Assembly (NCBI RefSeq): GCF_900016645.1
Contig: NZ_CDGJ01000078.1
DNA length: 64,000 bases
Strand: one strand, 5' to 3'
Source: Acididesulfobacillus acetoxydans
GTDB taxonomy: Bacteria; Bacillota; Desulfitobacteriia; Desulfitobacteriales; Desulfitobacteriaceae
The notes beneath the pieces were generated by a model that did not search any database, was not told where the DNA came from, and saw only the letters and a list, made by a program, of their open reading frames with translations. This document shows positions 60,754-64,000 of the stretch, one piece after another. Position 1 is the stretch's first letter. Each line of letters opens with the position of its first letter. The position numbers were made by a program, and so were the translations under genes.

Positions 60754-62805
60754 ATGGAAACCATACGAAGAACGTGGCATAAGATAATCTTGTTCTTTAT
60801 TTTGGTAATTACCGGATTTCTAAGTTATTACGGGGTCGGCAAGGAAGGTTACGGTAACACCTATTACGCCGCCGCGGTAAAAAGTATGCTGATGAGTTGG
60901 CATAACTTTTTCTTTTTATCCTTTGATCCCGGTGGCTATGTGACTATCGACAAACCACCCATCGCTTTCTGGCTTCAGGCGGCCAGCGCGAAACTCTTCG
61001 GTTTCCAGGGCTGGAGTCTGATCCTGCCTGAGGCCTTGGCGACGGTGGTATCGGTGGCCCTGATATATCATCTGGTCCAGAGGGTGTTTGGCAAAAGCTG
61101 CGGTCTGGTGGCAGCCGCCGTTTTGGCCGTAACCCCTATTCTGGTGGCGGTGAGCCGGACTAATGAACCGGACCCGACCCTGGTCATGGTGGTTCTTTTT
61201 GCCGCCTGGGCTCTGATTCTTGCCGCAGAGCGGTCCAGCTTGAAGTATCTGGTACTCGCCCTGGGTCTCGTGGGCATCGGTTTCAACGTCAAAATGGCCG
61301 AGGCATTTTTGGTCGTGCCGGCGTTCTACGGGGTCTATTGGCTTTATGCCCGAGTCAAGCCTGGGCGGAGGCTGGGTCACCTGGCGCTGGCCACCGCCGT
61401 GCTCGTGGTGGTATCCCTTTCCTGGGTGACTGTCGTCGATATGACGCCTGCCTCCATGCGGCCCTATGTGGGAAGCAGCCAGACCAATTCGGAACTGGAA
61501 CTGGCCGTGGGCTACAACGGTATCCAGAGGGTCCTCCCCCGACACGGATTCACCGGTTTAAAGGCGGATTTCTCGCCAAGGCTGGCGGATCAATGGGAGC
61601 GCGAACTCGCCGATCGCGAAGCCGGGTTTCATGTCCCGGACGGGAAAGGGGTCAGGCCCAGTGGGGCGCGAGGACATGGCGGATTCGGCATGGGTGGTGG
61701 CAGCAGCGGAATTTTGCGGCTTCTGGACAACCAGATGGCCGGACAGATTAGCTGGCTGTTGCCGCTGGCCTTCCTCGGTATCCTCGGGGCCTACTTGAGA
61801 AGCAGGCGGCGCGGCGCTGACCCGGACGAATCCAGGACTGTACGGCTGGCGCTGGGCTTTTGGGGGTTGTGGGTCCTCCCTATGGTGGTGTATTTCAGTA
61901 TAGCCAGTCTGGCCCACCTGTACTACATGTCCATGTTGGCGCCCGGTATAGCGGCGCTGGCGGCTATAGGCTTCCGGGAGATGTACCTGTTGTACCGGGA
62001 CGAGAGCGGCTGGAAAGCCTTCTTCCTTCCTGTGGCCCTGGCGGCCACCGCCGCCCTGCAGGTATTCATCCTGTCCGGCTATTCGACGTGGAGTGCCTGG
62101 CTTACCCCCGTGGCGGCCGGAGTAAGCGGATTGTGCGCCCTCGCCCTGGTCATCGGCAAGGTGAGGAGCCGCACGGAACCGGCCCGGGGAACAAGGTTCA
62201 TCGCGGCGGCCGCTTTGTCAGCTCTGCTCGTCGCTCCGGCGGTTTGGTCGCTTACCCCCATGATGTATGGGACCAACGCCAGCAGCCCTACTGCCGGTCC
62301 GGAGTTGGCCGAAAACGGCGCGAACGGACGGGGCTTCGGGGGATTCGGTTTCGGCGGCGATATCAATACGTCGAAATTGATCAACTTTCTGCTCCGGCAT
62401 AACGGCAACGCAACCTATCTGGTGGCGGTTCCTAATGCGATGACGGCTGCGCCAATCATCCTGCAGACCGGTAAAGCGGTAATGGCGGTCGGCGGATTCA
62501 TGGGCCGAGATCCCATACTGACGGTGGCACGGTTGCAACAAATGGTTGCGGCCGGCGAGCTCAGATACTTCATGGTTACCGGCTTGCCCGGCGGCAACGC
62601 AGGAAAGGGTCCCAACCCAGCCGCCAGGTTAGGTTGGATGGGCAGTCAGACAGCGGTTACCCAGTGGGTAGAGGACCACGGGACCCTGGTGCCGCAACAG
62701 GAATGGGATAGCAACGCATCTGCCGAAGGCAGTGACGGCTCTCCCTGGACGGGCCGTATGCCTGACCTGCAGCTATACGACTTGAGTCGTGCCGCAGCAT
62801 CCTAA
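60754..62805 (+). CDS. GT39/ArnT-like membrane glycosyltransferase (YkcB type)
   Basis: A 683-residue polytopic protein. The first loop has YGNTYYAAAVKSMLMSWHNF, and TIDKPPIAFWLQ follows, the pattern of polyprenyl-phosphate-sugar transferases in this family. SRTNEPDPTLVM is the conserved second acidic loop. The last 180 residues form an extracellular domain with Gly-rich FGGFGFGGD segments. It is expected to transfer a sugar from an undecaprenyl-phosphate carrier to an outer acceptor. The GT2 gene 23 bp downstream would make the carrier-linked sugar. ATG follows GAAAGGGG. Confidence 0.88.
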   Translation: METIRRTWHKIILFFILVITGFLSYYGVGKEGYGNTYYAAAVKSMLMSWHNFFFLSFDPGGYVTIDKPPIAFWLQAASAKLFGFQGWSLILPEALATVVSVALIYHLVQRVFGKSCGLVAAAVLAVTPILVAVSRTNEPDPTLVMVVLFAAWALILAAERSSLKYLVLALGLVGIGFNVKMAEAFLVVPAFYGVYWLYARVKPGRRLGHLALATAVLVVVSLSWVTVVDMTPASMRPYVGSSQTNSELELAVGYNGIQRVLPRHGFTGLKADFSPRLADQWERELADREAGFHVPDGKGVRPSGARGHGGFGMGGGSSGILRLLDNQMAGQISWLLPLAFLGILGAYLRSRRRGADPDESRTVRLALGFWGLWVLPMVVYFSIASLAHLYYMSMLAPGIAALAAIGFREMYLLYRDESGWKAFFLPVALAATAALQVFILSGYSTWSAWLTPVAAGVSGLCALALVIGKVRSRTEPARGTRFIAAAALSALLVAPAVWSLTPMMYGTNASSPTAGPELAENGANGRGFGGFGFGGDINTSKLINFLLRHNGNATYLVAVPNAMTAAPIILQTGKAVMAVGGFMGRDPILTVARLQQMVAAGELRYFMVTGLPGGNAGKGPNPAARLGWMGSQTAVTQWVEDHGTLVPQQEWDSNASAEGSDGSPWTGRMPDLQLYDLSRAAAS

Positions 62806-62827
62806 TTTCGCAGAATGGAGGGTGAAT

Positions 62828-63799
62828 ATGGATAGAAGGCCGGTTGAGCTCTCCGTAGTGGTACCTTTATACAACGAAGAGCAGGTGCTCCCCGAAACTT
62901 ATAAGCGCTTGAAACAGGTGCTGGACTCTACCCGCGAGCCCTACGAGATCATCTTTGTCGACGACGGCAGCCGGGATCGAACCCTGGACTTGGCCCGGGA
63001 ATTCTGCCAGACAGACGAAAATATAAAACTCCTGAGTTTTTCCCGGAACTTCGGCCACCAGATCGCCATAACCGCAGGAATGGATCACTCCTGCGGCTCG
63101 GCGGTGGTCGTGATCGACGCCGACTTGCAGGACCCTCCGGAAGTGATACCGGCGATGATCGAGAAGTGGCGGCAAGGTTTCGACGTGGTATACGGAAGAA
63201 GAGCGGAGAGAAAGGGCGAAACCTTTTTTAAGAAGCTGACCGCCAAACTTTTCTATAAGCTTCTGCATGGCCTGAGCGAGGTAGATGTGCCCCTGGATGC
63301 CGGCGACTTCCGATTGCTGGACCGCAAGGCCTGCGATGCCCTCAAATCTCTGCCCGAAAGAAACCGGTATGTGCGAGGGTTGGCCAGTTGGATCGGCTTT
63401 AAACAAACGGGGATAGAGTTTGTCCGAGAGGAACGTTTCGCGGGGGAGACCAAGTATCCGCTGCGCAAGATGCTGAAATTGGCGGCAGACGGCATCACTT
63501 CGTTCTCCTACAAGCCGCTGAAACTGGCCGGTTACCTCGGGACGGTGATGATTCTGGCCAGTGGCTTGTACTTGCTTTATGCCTTAGGTGCGCGGCTGTT
63601 TGCCGGTTTCGCCGCGCCGGGCTGGGACTGGCTGGCTGCGGTCGGTTTATTCGGTAACGGAGTCACTCTGGCCGCCATCGCTATACTGGGTGAATACATC
63701 GGGCGGATAGCTGACGAAGCCAAGGCCAGGCCGCTTTATATACTGAAAGAAAAGATGGGGTATGATGTACATGCGAAGCTCCGGGCGCGCACCCGCTAA
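62828..63799 (+). CDS. GT2 polyprenyl-phosphate glycosyltransferase (DPM1/GtrB/YkcC type)
   Basis: A 323-residue enzyme. The GT2 domain has VVPLYNEEQVLPET, FVDDGSRDRT (metal-binding Asp) and DADLQDPPE, and two C-terminal membrane helices follow (about 235-260 and 270-295). It attaches a sugar from a nucleotide donor to undecaprenyl phosphate. ATG at 62828 has GGAGGG upstream. It is flanked by a GT39 enzyme and a GtrA-like gene, the usual trio for adding sugars on the outside of the cell. Confidence 0.93.
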   Translation: MDRRPVELSVVVPLYNEEQVLPETYKRLKQVLDSTREPYEIIFVDDGSRDRTLDLAREFCQTDENIKLLSFSRNFGHQIAITAGMDHSCGSAVVVIDADLQDPPEVIPAMIEKWRQGFDVVYGRRAERKGETFFKKLTAKLFYKLLHGLSEVDVPLDAGDFRLLDRKACDALKSLPERNRYVRGLASWIGFKQTGIEFVREERFAGETKYPLRKMLKLAADGITSFSYKPLKLAGYLGTVMILASGLYLLYALGARLFAGFAAPGWDWLAAVGLFGNGVTLAAIAILGEYIGRIADEAKARPLYILKEKMGYDVHAKLRARTR

Positions 63800-64000
63800 A
63801 GGCTTAAGCCGGCTCCTTCCAGCGAGGTACAAGTGTTTGTGGCGGTTTCTGCTGGTGGGCTGCGTCAACACGGGTGTCGACTTTCTGCTGTTTCTTTTGC
63901 TCATTCGCGCAGCCGGGATGAACTATCTCCTAGCTCAAACCATCTCGTACTGTTTTGGGGTGCTCAACAGTTTTATCATGAACAAGCTTTGGACCTTCGA
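63762..64000 (+). CDS. GtrA-like membrane protein, 5' part (cut by window end)
   Basis: At least 79 codons remain open at the window edge. RFLLVGCVNTGVDFLLFLLL is the typical first GtrA helix, and AQTISYCFGVLNSFIMNKLW matches the second. GtrA-family proteins are thought to flip or position undecaprenyl-phosphate-linked sugars. ATGs at 63762, 63765 and 63771 are all possible; all overlap the end of the GT2 gene, so translation is coupled. Confidence 0.85.
   Translation, partial: MMYMRSSGRAPAKGLSRLLPARYKCLWRFLLVGCVNTGVDFLLFLLLIRAAGMNYLLAQTISYCFGVLNSFIMNKLWTF

Overview
The window looks like a chromosomal segment of an anaerobic, endospore-forming Firmicute of the Clostridia, most likely a Desulfitobacterium/Desulfosporosinus-type Peptococcaceae. 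The reasons are spoIVA, an ispH-rpsA gene fusion, a DUF512 radical SAM protein, a double-cubane-cluster reductase, a T-box element, Shine-Dalgarno-rich starts and many TTG/GTG starts. The genus is an inference from gene content; no search was run.

Region 1 (1-16858) is a conserved housekeeping block, all on the + strand: aroA (3' end), a zinc-dependent phospholipase C-like protein, a HAD phosphatase, a CPBP protease, cmk, plsC, ispH-rpsA, a SEDS-family ftsW/rodA gene, a membrane protein with a low-complexity tail, the DUF512 protein, der, plsY, gpsA, spoIVA and an ACT-domain protein. The order recalls the cmk-ypfD...der-gpsA-spoIVA block of Bacillus. It joins phospholipid synthesis (plsC, plsY, gpsA), isoprenoid and translation functions (ispH-S1, der), wall synthesis and spore coat assembly.

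Region 2 (16924-60700) is an accessory mosaic that starts at a tRNA-Pro(GGG) whose 3' end is duplicated 52 bp downstream, as at an integration site. It holds a broken PemK/MazF-type cassette, an intact YefM/RelE-type toxin-antitoxin pair, a secreted BNR-type lipoprotein, PhzF, a decayed EFR1-type ferredoxin, a DUF3231 protein and a SWIM/SNF2 helicase. Next come a molybdopterin hydroxylase subunit with no partner subunits, a double-cubane-cluster protein (DCCP) with its ATPase activator, and a lone DsrE-type YedF protein. Then follow queC-queD-queE for 7-deazaguanine, a GH84 glucosaminidase, a peroxiredoxin, remnants of corrinoid methyltransferase genes, a Gfo/Idh/MocA dehydrogenase, a frameshifted DNRLRE-type surface protein, an orphan T-box, and a MarR-MFS-thioesterase-ketosynthase-acyl-CoA ligase group. 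Two IS3-family elements have broken an ATPase gene and an alanine dehydrogenase gene. A Rex repressor and a SulP transporter close the region.

Region 3 (60754-64000) is a three-gene glycosylation cluster (GT39, GT2, GtrA-like) cut by the window end.

Repeats of note are a 133-bp MITE-like element in two near-identical copies (38628 and 60388), a roughly 125-bp dispersed element (19772 and 26331), and a 14-bp tandem repeat that shifts the frame of the surface-protein pseudogene. The features most worth follow-up are the DCCP/XDH/YedF neighbourhood, the orphan T-box, the MITE pair, and the three kinds of gene decay (methyltransferase, PemK-like toxin, surface protein).
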